Below are positions 39,956 through 48,153 of a stretch of 64,000 bases of DNA, piece by piece. Position numbers and translations under genes: made by a program. Numbering within the stretch: the first letter of the stretch is position 1; each line of letters opens with the position of its first letter. The stretch lies in contig NZ_LSIC01000140.1 in assembly GCF_001556045.1 (NCBI RefSeq), forward strand, positions 3,384-67,383. Direction: 5' to 3'. The notes beneath the pieces are model-generated. The model was not told where the DNA came from. It saw only the letters and a program-made list of their open reading frames with translations, and did not search any database. The stretch comes from Bradyrhizobium sp. CCH5-F6 (GTDB lineage: Bacteria; Pseudomonadota; Alphaproteobacteria; Rhizobiales; Xanthobacteraceae).

Positions 39956-40533
39956 AGCAAGCTCTTTCCGGTTGGCGGTCATCGCAAAGCGGGACCGCCG
40001 GGTTGCACCCATCGTCCCGCCCAAACCTGAACCTCGGGGCCAAATCCCCCAGGACACGCCGGGCAAGACGACAATTCAAAGCCTGCCCTCCGGGAGCCCA
40101 TGAGGCCCACGGCGTGTCGAGGTCCGAACCAGACCCGTTTCGCGAACCCAGCCGTTGAAGCTGGGTGCGAAGTGAAATCCGGTCTTCACCCGTCTATGCA
40201 GGCCATGCGATTAAGCCGTTGAGAAATCGAAATTTCGCGCGGGCGCCTGCAGTCTTGGACAGGACAAGGCCTGACGGCGAACCGCCCGACCTCTGCCCGC
40301 ATTCCACCAACCGACGGATTTTCCTCCCTTTTCCGGCAAATCCTTACGGACGTCCTGAGAAGGAATGATCTCCCGTCTGTCGAGTTTTCGGAATGCGTGC
40401 ACGAACGCGCCAGCCGAGGCCGGCACGTCCGGAGGCGGTTCTTTAGCCGCTCTCCGCCGGCTTGCCAAGAGCAAAATTCACACCAGTTCCAATCCGTTGC
40501 CGGCGGAGCTTGAATTGGCCCAAAAGGACCGAT
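39956..40533 (-). promoter_or_regulatory. rplJ leader and spacer (probable L10-L12 autoregulatory leader)
   Basis: 578 bases between the inserted dehydrogenase gene and rplJ, with no recognisable gene. The proximal part is rich in inverted pairs: GACACGCCG (40053-40061) with CGGCGTGTC (40110-40118), and the perfect hairpin ACCCAGC/GCTGGGT at 40146-40166. A branched leader that binds the L10-L12 complex is known upstream of rplJ in other bacteria. A separate promoter for rplJL-rpoBC probably also lies here, but no clear box was found. Confidence 0.45.
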
Positions 40534-41487
40534 TCAGGCAGATTTGACGGCATAAGGCAGCGGCTTGCCCTCGAAGAATGCCGTCAGGTTCGCCAAGACG
40601 CAGTTCTGCATGGCGACGTGCGATTCGAGCGTGTGGCCGCCGATATGGGGGGCGAACACAACGTTGGGGAGCGCGGTCAGCGCGTCCGGCGCGTGCGGTT
40701 CCTTCTCGAAGACATCAAGGCCGGCGCCGGCGATGGTCTTACCAGTGAGCGCCGCGACGAGGGCTTTCTCGTCAATTACCGAGCCGCGGGAGATGTTGAC
40801 GACATATCCGTCCGCGCCAAGGCGCCTCAGGATATCGGCGTTGACGACATGCTCGGTCTCGGCCCCTGCCCGGACCGCAATCATCAGGACGCTGCACCAG
40901 TCGGCGAGTTCCTCCAGCGTCGGGAAATATTGATAGGGCAGATCGTATCTGGTGCGGCTGAAATAGCCGACCTCGCTCTCGAAGGCGGCGCAGCGCGCCG
41001 CGATCTTGCGGCCGATCTCGCCCATGCCGTAGACGCCGATGCGACGGCCGGGCATGCCGGCCTGGGGCCGCATCATCGGCGACTGCTTCGACGCCGCCCA
41101 GTCGCCGCTGCGGACATATTGGTCGGCAACCAGGATCCGCCGCGTCGCCGCGAGCATCAGGGTCATCGCGATATCGGCGACGGAGGCTGCGTTGGCGCCC
41201 GGGCTGTGGCCGACCGCGATGTTGCGGCTGGCTGCCGCCTTCAAGTCGATTCCGTCAAAGCCGGTGCCATAGCAGACGATGGCGACGAGCTTTGGAAAGC
41301 GGTCCATCGCCTCTGCGCCGAGCGGGGTGCCGCCCGCCGTCAGCATCGCGCGGATGCCGCTGAGCTCATCCGCCGAAAATACTTCGTGCGCGGACTTGCC
41401 ACCGGTATCGAGCAACTCGAAGCGCTCGGCGAAACGCGCCATCATCGTCTTGGGAAAGCGCGAATAGATCAGGACCTTGTCAGCCAT
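40534..41487 (-). CDS. D-isomer-specific 2-hydroxyacid dehydrogenase
   Basis: NAD(P)-dependent reductase/dehydrogenase of 2-hydroxy/2-keto acids, 317 residues. Rossmann motif GVYGMGEIGRKI at 151-162. The catalytic triad is visible: Arg234 in NISRGSVIDE, Glu263 in DVFEKEP and His281 in APHIGGHT. Glyoxylate/hydroxypyruvate reductase-like enzymes are the closest type; the exact substrate is open. It is inserted on the same strand between rplA and rplJ, where rplK-rplA-rplJ-rplL are normally contiguous. Confidence 0.93.
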   Translation of the reverse strand: MADKVLIYSRFPKTMMARFAERFELLDTGGKSAHEVFSADELSGIRAMLTAGGTPLGAEAMDRFPKLVAIVCYGTGFDGIDLKAAASRNIAVGHSPGANAASVADIAMTLMLAATRRILVADQYVRSGDWAASKQSPMMRPQAGMPGRRIGVYGMGEIGRKIAARCAAFESEVGYFSRTRYDLPYQYFPTLEELADWCSVLMIAVRAGAETEHVVNADILRRLGADGYVVNISRGSVIDEKALVAALTGKTIAGAGLDVFEKEPHAPDALTALPNVVFAPHIGGHTLESHVAMQNCVLANLTAFFEGKPLPYAVKSA

Positions 41488-41594
41488 TCTTCTTGTTTCC
41501 AGTGAAAGCCTTCACAAACGACGAGGGGCGGAATCGGTTGCCCAATTCCGCCCCTCGCCTCATGCAATTTCCGAACCTCTAGCCGAGGCAGGCC

Positions 41595-42287
41595 TTAGCC
41601 GAGGATCGTACCCGGCTCGACCTTCACGCCGGGTCCCATGGTCGAGGACACCGCAACGCGCTGGATGTAGGTGCCCTTGGAACCGGCCGGCTTCGCCTTG
41701 GAGACGGCGTCCGCCAGAGCCTTGATGTTCTCGACCAGCTTCTCCTCCGAGAACGACGCCTTGCCGACGCCAGCCTGAAGAATACCGGCCTTCTCGACCC
41801 GGAACTCGACCGAGCCGCCCTTGGCACCCTTCACCGCGCCGGTGACGTCCATGGTCACGGTGCCGATCTTCGGGTTCGGCATCAGGCCGCGCGGACCCAG
41901 CACCTTACCCAAACGGCCGACCAGCGGCATCATGTCGGGGGTGGCGATGCAGCGGTCGAAATCGATCGTGCCGTTCTGCACCTTCTCGACCAGATCCTCG
42001 GCGCCGACGACGTCGGCACCAGCCGCCTTGGCTTCGTCAGCCTTGGCGCCGCGGGCGAACACGCCGACGCGGAGCGTACGGCCGGTGCCGTTGGGCAGGG
42101 TCACGACGCCGCGGACCATCTGGTCGGCGTGACGCGGGTCGACGCCGAGATTGATCGCGACCTCGATGGTCTCGTCGAACTTCGCTTTCGCGCGCTCCTT
42201 GACCATCTTGATGGCGTCCGCGAGCGGGTAAAGCTTTTCGCGATCAATGCCTTCGCGGGCCTTGTTCAAACGTTTTCCGATTGCCAT
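41595..42287 (-). CDS. rplA: 50S ribosomal protein L1
   Basis: L1-stalk protein that escorts deacylated tRNA from the E site; in many bacteria it represses rplKA translation. 230 residues with [39 protein letters not shown], the signature [22 protein letters not shown], and the C-terminus [20 protein letters not shown]. Six bases after rplK. Confidence 0.98.
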   Translation of the reverse strand: MAIGKRLNKAREGIDREKLYPLADAIKMVKERAKAKFDETIEVAINLGVDPRHADQMVRGVVTLPNGTGRTLRVGVFARGAKADEAKAAGADVVGAEDLVEKVQNGTIDFDRCIATPDMMPLVGRLGKVLGPRGLMPNPKIGTVTMDVTGAVKGAKGGSVEFRVEKAGILQAGVGKASFSEEKLVENIKALADAVSKAKPAGSKGTYIQRVAVSSTMGPGVKVEPGTILG

Positions 42288-42293
42288 GACCGC

Positions 42294-42722
42294 TTACCCC
42301 GCAACTTCCAGACCCATCGAACGGGCGGAGCCCTCGACCATCTTCATGGCCGATTCGATGGTGTCGCAATTCAAGTCCTTCATCTTCTTCTCGGCGATCT
42401 CGCGCACCTGCGCCTTGGTCACCTTGCCGGCCTTGTCACGGCCCGGCGCCTTCGAACCGGACTGGATCTTGGCGGCCTGCTTGAGGAAGTAGGACATCGG
42501 CGGCGTCTTCATCTCGAAGGTGAAGGAACGGTCCGCATAAATGGTGATGATCACCGGGATCGGGGTGTTCTTCTCTTCCTTCTGGGTCTGGGCGTTAAAC
42601 GCCTTGCAGAACTCCATGATGTTGAGACCGCGCTGACCGAGCGCGGGACCGATCGGGGGCGAAGGATTCGCCGCACCGGCCGGGACCTGAAGCTTCAGGT
42701 ATCCGGTCACTTTCTTTGCCAT
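42294..42722 (-). CDS. rplK: 50S ribosomal protein L11
   Basis: Forms the GTPase-associated centre with the 23S rRNA thiostrepton loop and is needed for RelA activation. 142 residues: the N-terminal proline-rich segment [36 protein letters not shown] and the C-terminal rRNA-binding domain ending [13 protein letters not shown]. Follows nusG by 138 bases. Confidence 0.98.
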   Translation of the reverse strand: MAKKVTGYLKLQVPAGAANPSPPIGPALGQRGLNIMEFCKAFNAQTQKEEKNTPIPVIITIYADRSFTFEMKTPPMSYFLKQAAKIQSGSKAPGRDKAGKVTKAQVREIAEKKMKDLNCDTIESAMKMVEGSARSMGLEVAG

Positions 42723-42860
42723 ATATCACTCCTGTTCTGCCGGCATGTCGCCAGCGGTTTCAGGTTCGTGGTCGGGATCTCGAGCGGCTGGCAACCGCCC
42801 TCGTCCTCCCACGGCCTCGCTTCTCCCTTGCCCCTGGTCAGGGAAGAGGGAGACGAACGG

Positions 42861-43415
42861 TCAGACCTTCTCGACCTGACCGAATTCCAGTTCGACGGGC
42901 GTGGCACGGCCGAAGATCGACACCGCGACCTTCACGCGCGAGCGCGCCTCGTCGATTTCCTCGACCACGCCCGAGAACGAGGCGAACGGGCCGTCGGCCA
43001 CGCGCACGTTCTCGCCGATTTCGAACGACACCGACGCCTTCGGCCGTTCCACGCCCTCCTGCACCTGGTGCAGGATGCGCATGGCCTCGGCTTCCGAGAT
43101 CGGCATCGGCTTGTTTTCCGCGCCGAGGAAGCCCGTCACCTTCGGCGTGTTCTTGATCAGATGGAACGCCTCGTCGGTCAGCTTCATCTTCACCAGCACG
43201 TAGCCAGGGAAGAACTTGCGCTCGGCGTCGATCTTGCGACCCCGGCGCACTTCCGTGACCTTCTCGGTCGGAACCAGCACCAGCTCGAACAGCTCCTCGA
43301 GCCCGCGCTGCTTGGCTTGCTCGCGGATCGACTCGGCGACCTTCTTCTCGAAGTTCGAATAGGCGTGGACGATGTACCAGCGCTTGTCGGACACTTGAGC
43401 GGTTGCTGTTGCCAT
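42861..43415 (-). CDS. nusG: Transcription termination/antitermination factor NusG
   Basis: 184 residues from MATATAQVSDKRWYIVHAYSNFEKKVAESIREQAK. The NGN domain binds the RNA polymerase clamp (PGYVLVKMKLTDEAFHLIKNTPKVTGFLG), and the KOW domain (GENVRVADGPFASFSGVVEEID) contacts Rho or S10. The start codon overlaps the secE stop by 1 nt. Longer upstream in-frame starts lie inside secE and are not conserved. Confidence 0.98.
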   Translation of the reverse strand: MATATAQVSDKRWYIVHAYSNFEKKVAESIREQAKQRGLEELFELVLVPTEKVTEVRRGRKIDAERKFFPGYVLVKMKLTDEAFHLIKNTPKVTGFLGAENKPMPISEAEAMRILHQVQEGVERPKASVSFEIGENVRVADGPFASFSGVVEEIDEARSRVKVAVSIFGRATPVELEFGQVEKV

Positions 43416-43606
43416 CAGTGAATGCCCAGAAGGAAGGTGATGAGGTAACGGATGATCTGGTCGGCGGCGAAGAAGAAGATCGAGGCCACTGCGACCATGA
43501 CGAACACCATGATCGTGGTGATCGTGGTCTCGCGGCGGGTCGGCCAAGTGACCTTGGCAGTCTCCGAGCGCACTTCCTGCAAGAACTTGAACGGGCTGAC
43601 TGCCAT
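43415..43606 (-). CDS. secE: Preprotein translocase subunit SecE
   Basis: 63-residue single-span SecE clamp of the SecYEG channel. Amphipathic helix FKFLQEVRSETAKVTWPTRRETTITTIMV carries the conserved VTWPTR, followed by one membrane helix VFVMVAVASIFFFAADQIIRYLI. The start at 43606 (MAVSPFKF) is chosen; the upstream extension is non-conserved. It opens the transcription unit that runs to rpoC. Confidence 0.97.
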   Translation of the reverse strand: MAVSPFKFLQEVRSETAKVTWPTRRETTITTIMVFVMVAVASIFFFAADQIIRYLITFLLGIH

Positions 43607-43931
43607 CGCTTGATGTCCAACGTCCGTCGACGGACGCGAATGAATTTCAGGGATCCGAACAGCCGCCGTTGGCCCAACCCTCTGTCTCGAAGGATGAGCC
43701 GGAAACCGGGCTCGGTTGTTCGGGGATTTCAAAGCCGCGCCGGAGATCCGCGTCTAACGGGCCGGCTGCGAGTGCCGGGTATCTACTGCGGATGCAGCCA
43801 AAGGTCAAGGTATAGAGGGCACGCACGGGCAAGCCGCCCTGCCCCGGACGACCGTCCAGAGGCGATGGGGATCAAGGGGTTATCCACCGCCGGCAAGGCG
43901 CCATCCGGGGAGTCCGACAGGACCCCGCCAC
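43607..43931. other. Gap with the secE promoter; no gene
   Basis: About 325 bases between secE and the end of the methyltransferase gene. The tRNA-Trp that often precedes secE is not present here. Contains the promoter at 43780-43808; otherwise nothing recognised. Confidence 0.6.
43780..43808 (-). promoter_or_regulatory. Sigma-70 promoter upstream of secE
   Basis: Minus strand TTGACC (complement of 43803-43808), exactly 17 bases, TAGATA (complement of 43780-43785), about 175 bases before the secE start. Strong fit to the alphaproteobacterial housekeeping consensus and the only good candidate in the gap. Confidence 0.7.
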
Positions 43932-45200
43932 TCAGTCGGCCCGGTCGACCACGGAAATGCCCGGCAGCGGCACCACGAACTTTCCACCCTCGGCGAAATA
44001 GCGGGCGTGCTTGGCCCGGATCGGGTCGACGTAGCGCCAGGCGAAGACCACGACGAAGGCTGGTTTGCGCTCATAAAGGGCGGCCGGGGACAGAATCGGA
44101 ATGTCGTAACCCGGGCCCGCCATCACGTTCCCCTTCTTGGGGTCGTCGTCCACCAGGAAGTCGATCTTGTTCTCCAGGCCGAACTGCGGAAGCAGGGTCG
44201 TGGTACCCACCGAGACACCATAGCCGGCAACGAGTTGACCGCGCGCGTGGGCGGCGTCGGCCATCGCGACGAGCTCGTCACGGATCGCGGCGATCCTCTT
44301 CACATAGGGCGCGTAATAGGCCGGCTGATCGACACCGAGCCGGTCCTCCTCGGCGATGAACTTCGCGACCTCCGCGGACGGCTTCTTCGCACCGCCGGCG
44401 CGCTGGACCGTCACGCGGATCGAGCCGCCCTTGGTCCAGATGTGCTGGACGTCGATCACTTCCATGCCGAGCCGGGCGAAGAAGCGCGTCAGCGGCTTGA
44501 TGTTAAAATACGACAGATGCTCGTGATAGACGGTGTCGAGCAGGTTCTTCTCGGTGACGTCGACGCCGTATTGCGTTTCGAAGACGAACAATCCATCCGG
44601 TGCGAGCACGTCGCGCACCCCGATCACCAGCGGATCGAGGTTGTCGACATTGGCGATCATGTTGTTGGCGATCACGACGCTCGCCGCGCCATGGCTCTGC
44701 AGGATCCGGCGCCCGATGGCGTCGGTGAAGAAATCGCCGATGGTCTCGATCCCTGCTTCCGTCGCACGCCTCGCAATGTCGACGGCGGGATCGACGCCCA
44801 GCACACGCATGCCGCGCTCCTTGAAGAAGCCAAGCAGCGAGCCGTCGTTGCTGCCGAGTTCGACGACCAGCGAGCCCGGAGCGATGCCGAAACGACTGAC
44901 GACGTCGTTGGCATAGCCCGCGAAATGCTCCCGCAGGCCGAGCGAGAGCGAGGTGGTATAGACGTAGTTGCGGTACTGGATCTCCGGATTGCCGACATGG
45001 AGAATCTGGAGGTGGCCGCAGTCCCTGCACAGATGCAACGCCATCGGTACCGCAGCGCGGAAGACGGGATCGTCGACACTGGCGTTCGGCACCTGGAAGT
45101 TCGGCGTGCCAATGGGCATCCCTGCCATCGGGACGACCAGCTCTTGCTTGTCCGAATGACAGAGGCGGCAGGTATGGCGGACGTAGAACAGGTTTTTCAT
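43932..45200 (-). CDS. Zinc-binding SAM-dependent C-methyltransferase (sugar type)
   Basis: 422 residues from MKNLFYVRHTCRLC. Three parts as in nucleotide-sugar 3-C-methyltransferases such as TylCIII, NovU and TcaB9: an N-terminal zinc site with Cys11, Cys14, Cys58 and Cys61; a SAM-binding core with VVELGSNDGSLL at 112-123; and a C-terminal domain with GYGVSVGTTTLLPQFGL. The signature YHEHLSYF contains the Glu-His pair implicated in catalysis. It probably adds a methyl group to a nucleotide-bound keto sugar. A second, diverged member is at 61433-62650 across the cluster. Transcribed with the two following minus-strand genes upstream of it (flippase-like and SIS isomerase). Confidence 0.9.
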   Translation of the reverse strand: MKNLFYVRHTCRLCHSDKQELVVPMAGMPIGTPNFQVPNASVDDPVFRAAVPMALHLCRDCGHLQILHVGNPEIQYRNYVYTTSLSLGLREHFAGYANDVVSRFGIAPGSLVVELGSNDGSLLGFFKERGMRVLGVDPAVDIARRATEAGIETIGDFFTDAIGRRILQSHGAASVVIANNMIANVDNLDPLVIGVRDVLAPDGLFVFETQYGVDVTEKNLLDTVYHEHLSYFNIKPLTRFFARLGMEVIDVQHIWTKGGSIRVTVQRAGGAKKPSAEVAKFIAEEDRLGVDQPAYYAPYVKRIAAIRDELVAMADAAHARGQLVAGYGVSVGTTTLLPQFGLENKIDFLVDDDPKKGNVMAGPGYDIPILSPAALYERKPAFVVVFAWRYVDPIRAKHARYFAEGGKFVVPLPGISVVDRAD

Positions 45201-45282
45201 CGTGAAACCGAAAAATGAGATACGCGAGCGAGTGAGACAATCCCACCCTGTGAAGACCAGATCGGCGGCGGGCTCAGGCGGA

Positions 45283-46290
45283 TCATGGGTGGCTCGAAGC
45301 CTCCTTGCCCAGCCCGTAGCCGGGAGCTTCCTCCGCCGCCTTTGCCGCCGCATACGAGCCGCGCTCCGGACTCGCCAGCCAGATCACGCCGCCGACGAGC
45401 CCGATGATCACGCTGATGGCGCCCAGCAGGAGCGAAACCGACAGCGCTTCCTCGGACGACACACCCGCAAGACCGAGGCAGGCGACCATCGCCCCTTCGC
45501 GAACGCCCCAGCCACTGATCGAGATCGGGACGGCCGTCAACAGCACCACGGGCGGAATCAGGATACCGGCATCCAGGATCGAGAGCTGCGCTCCGACACC
45601 GCGCGCCAAGGTGTAGCAGGCCGCCGCCGTCACGAGATGAATGAGGAGCGCCGATCCGAAAAGCAGCGCGCGGCGGTCGGACTGCAGGAGAAGAAACCTG
45701 ACAAGCGTTCCGAACCGGACGAAGCTTGCGACCGCGCGAAGCGCGATGAGACGTTTGGGCAGACGGTCGAGCGTCAACAGGACCAACGTACCGGCGACGC
45801 CCGCCAGCGTCAGTCCGCCGATGGCCAGGATCGCGGCCTGATTGGACACGCGCAACGACAGAAACGGCAATCCGGCCACCATCAGCACGATCAGCCCGAT
45901 CAACGCCGTGAAGCGGTCTGCTGCAACGCCCTTGACCGCTTCCGGCCACTGCACGCCACGTTGGCGCAACAGCCACATCCGCACCGCGTCCCCGCCGACC
46001 GACGAAGGCAACACCTGGTTGAACCAGAGGCTGATCATGAGGATTCGCCAGCCCGCCAGCCAGTCCAACGATACGCCGAGCGCGCGCATGATCAGCTCCC
46101 ACCGCCCGTTGAGCACGAAGGTCTGCAAGAAGATCAGCGCAAGCGCGACGACGAACAGGAAGGGATCGACCGAGACGAGATGAGCTTGCAATTGGCGCAG
46201 GTCGAGACCGCGCGCGATGTAGACCAGCACGGCGATCGACAGCAGCAGCTTCACCGAAAACAGGGCCGCATGCTTGAATCGCGACTGCAT
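45283..46290 (-). CDS. Membrane protein of the LPG-synthase TM / flippase-like family
   Basis: 335 residues with about eight hydrophobic helices. It has family-typical segments: LLLSIAVLVYIARGLD at the start, LNGRWELIMRALG, NQVLPSSVGGDAVRMWLLRQRG, and DRFTALIGLIVLMVAGLP. Proteins of this family (YbhN, AglD, MprF membrane region) are found in lipid and glycan loci, and some are thought to move lipid-linked substrates. In this cluster a role in handling a lipid-linked sugar is plausible but unproven. It lacks the soluble aminoacyl-transfer domain of MprF. 12 bases after the SIS isomerase gene. Confidence 0.82.
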   Translation of the reverse strand: MQSRFKHAALFSVKLLLSIAVLVYIARGLDLRQLQAHLVSVDPFLFVVALALIFLQTFVLNGRWELIMRALGVSLDWLAGWRILMISLWFNQVLPSSVGGDAVRMWLLRQRGVQWPEAVKGVAADRFTALIGLIVLMVAGLPFLSLRVSNQAAILAIGGLTLAGVAGTLVLLTLDRLPKRLIALRAVASFVRFGTLVRFLLLQSDRRALLFGSALLIHLVTAAACYTLARGVGAQLSILDAGILIPPVVLLTAVPISISGWGVREGAMVACLGLAGVSSEEALSVSLLLGAISVIIGLVGGVIWLASPERGSYAAAKAAEEAPGYGLGKEASSHP

Positions 46291-46302
46291 CGGATGCCCG
46301 CC

Positions 46303-46914
46303 TCAGGACGCCGGATATTCCGCACGACCGATGACGAGGTCGATTGCGGCCATCATCCAGAACTGGTGCGTCGTCTCAACGATGTTGTAGCTGCGGCTGT
46401 CGACCCAGAAATTGACGTCGCCGAGGTTGCGCAGCGGATTGTCCGCATTCATGCCCGACAGCGTGATCACATCGAGCTTCATCGTGCGCGCCTGCGCAAC
46501 TGCGTTGAGGATGTTCTTCGAACGCCCCGACGAGCTGATTGCGACGAGGCAATCGCCGGCGCGGGCATTCAGCCGCACGGCGTGCGCGATCCAGTCCTCG
46601 AAGCCGTAATCGTTGGCAAGGCACGACATCATGCTCGCATCGCTGAAGCAGAGTGCAGGCACCGAGGCATTCTTCGCCAGATCGATCGCCAGATGCGAGG
46701 CGATCCCGGCCGAGCCGCCATTGCCGATGAAGATGACGCGACCGCCCTGCTCTCGCGTGCGCAACCAGGACGCGCGCGTGGCGGAGATCCTGGCGAAAAT
46801 ACCGTCGTCGATCGCCGTCGCGCGATGCAGGCGGCCCACGTAGTCGTCAAGGAAGGCCTTGTGCTCGGGATCGACGGACTCGACAGGCATGGGCTGGCGG
46901 CTCGATTGCAACAT
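46303..46914 (-). CDS. SIS-domain phosphosugar isomerase, GmhA-like
   Basis: About 203 residues if begun at the ATG at 46914; another ATG at 46890 is possible. The phosphosugar-binding motif GNGGSAGIASHLAIDLAKN matches GmhA (sedoheptulose-7-phosphate isomerase) and DiaA, and a second SIS segment VAISSSGRSKNILNAV follows. In a cluster with a nucleotidyltransferase-kinase fusion, a HAD phosphatase and a split transketolase, conversion of sedoheptulose 7-phosphate to a heptose phosphate is the likely reaction (inference). It starts divergently from the epimerase gene, about 140 bases away. Confidence 0.86.
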   Translation of the reverse strand: MLQSSRQPMPVESVDPEHKAFLDDYVGRLHRATAIDDGIFARISATRASWLRTREQGGRVIFIGNGGSAGIASHLAIDLAKNASVPALCFSDASMMSCLANDYGFEDWIAHAVRLNARAGDCLVAISSSGRSKNILNAVAQARTMKLDVITLSGMNADNPLRNLGDVNFWVDSRSYNIVETTHQFWMMAAIDLVIGRAEYPAS

Positions 46915-47055
46915 GTCCGGGTGATACCGGCTATTACCAAGGATTGCAAAGGTATATTGCTTGCAAAGTTTGCGAGCGGCTGGTAGTCGGCTTTCGGGTT
47001 TCACTCAACATTGGCGGGCCTGTTTCGCTGGGCATTCGCGTCACGGATGTTCCCC

Positions 47056-48066
47056 ATGAAATGCATTGTAACTGGCGGCGCCGGTTTCATTGGAAGCCAC
47101 CTCGTCGATCGCTTGCTCGATGACGGCCACGAGGTCATCGCGCTCGATAATTTCGTCATCGGACGCGCCGAAAACCTCGCCGCGCGCGCCGGTTCGAGCC
47201 AGTTGAAGGTCGCGCGGGCGGACGTCACCGACCTCGACGCGATCAAGCCGTATTTCCACGGGGTCGATTGGGTCTTCCATCTCGCGGCGCTGGCCGACAT
47301 CGTTCCCTCGATCGAGTCGCCGATCCCCTACCATCGCGCCAATGTCGACGGCACGGTCAACGTTCTCGAGGCGGCGCGGCACGCGGGCGCCCACCGCTTC
47401 GTCTATGCGGCCTCGTCGTCCTGCTACGGTATTCCGGACGTCTATCCGACGCCGGAGAGCGCCGAGATCCGTCCGATGTATCCCTACGCGCTCACCAAGA
47501 ATCTCGGCGAGCAGTGCGTCATGCACTGGTGCCAGGTCTACAAGCTGCCCGCCGTCGCGCTGCGCCTGTTCAACGTGTTCGGACCGCGTCATCGTACCAC
47601 CGGCACCTACGGTGCCGTGTTCGGCGTGTTCATGGCGCAGAAGCTCGCGGGCAAGCCCTTCACGGTGGTCGGCGATGGCGAGCAGACCCGCGACTTCACC
47701 TTCGTCAGCGATGTCGCCGATGCCTTCGTGACCGCCGCGCGCTCCGATGTCTCGCATGAGATATTCAACGTCGGTTCGGACAACACCTACAGCGTCAACC
47801 GGCTGGTGGAGCTGCTCGGCGGCGACAAGGTCCACATTCCCAAGCGCCCTGGCGAGCCCGACTGCACCTATGCCGACATCACCAAGATCAAGCGGGTGCT
47901 GAACTGGTCGCCGAAGGTGAAATTCGAGGACGGCGTTGCGACGATGTTGAAATCGATGGACCAGTACAAGGACGCTCCGCTGTGGACGGTGGACAAGATC
48001 GCCGACGCGACCAAGGACTGGTTCAAATATCTCGGCGACGACGCCACGCCGAAGGCGAGCCGTTGA
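47056..48066 (+). CDS. NAD-dependent nucleotide-sugar epimerase/dehydratase
   Basis: Extended SDR of 336 residues. Cofactor motif [10 protein letters not shown] at the N-terminus (residues 6-15), catalytic YPYALTK (YxxxK) with SSSCYG before it, and C-terminal sugar-nucleotide binding region. The start at 47056 (MKCIVTGG) is chosen for fit to the fold; in-frame TTG and ATG starts upstream at 47011 and 47047 are possible. Resembles UDP-glucose 4-epimerase and ADP-heptose epimerase-like enzymes; the substrate cannot be told from sequence alone. First gene of the plus-strand sugar operon. Confidence 0.9.
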   Translation: MKCIVTGGAGFIGSHLVDRLLDDGHEVIALDNFVIGRAENLAARAGSSQLKVARADVTDLDAIKPYFHGVDWVFHLAALADIVPSIESPIPYHRANVDGTVNVLEAARHAGAHRFVYAASSSCYGIPDVYPTPESAEIRPMYPYALTKNLGEQCVMHWCQVYKLPAVALRLFNVFGPRHRTTGTYGAVFGVFMAQKLAGKPFTVVGDGEQTRDFTFVSDVADAFVTAARSDVSHEIFNVGSDNTYSVNRLVELLGGDKVHIPKRPGEPDCTYADITKIKRVLNWSPKVKFEDGVATMLKSMDQYKDAPLWTVDKIADATKDWFKYLGDDATPKASR

Positions 48067-48153
48067 GCAGGTTCGTTCACGCCAGATATTCGCCGCCAGC
48101 CGATCATTTTCGGGCCGGCCACCTCAGACCTACCGGCGCATTGGGAAATGCAC

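Noticed and set aside
43607..43931. Search for the tRNA-Trp gene that often precedes secE
   Set aside because: No cloverleaf arms or CCA anticodon context were found on the minus strand.
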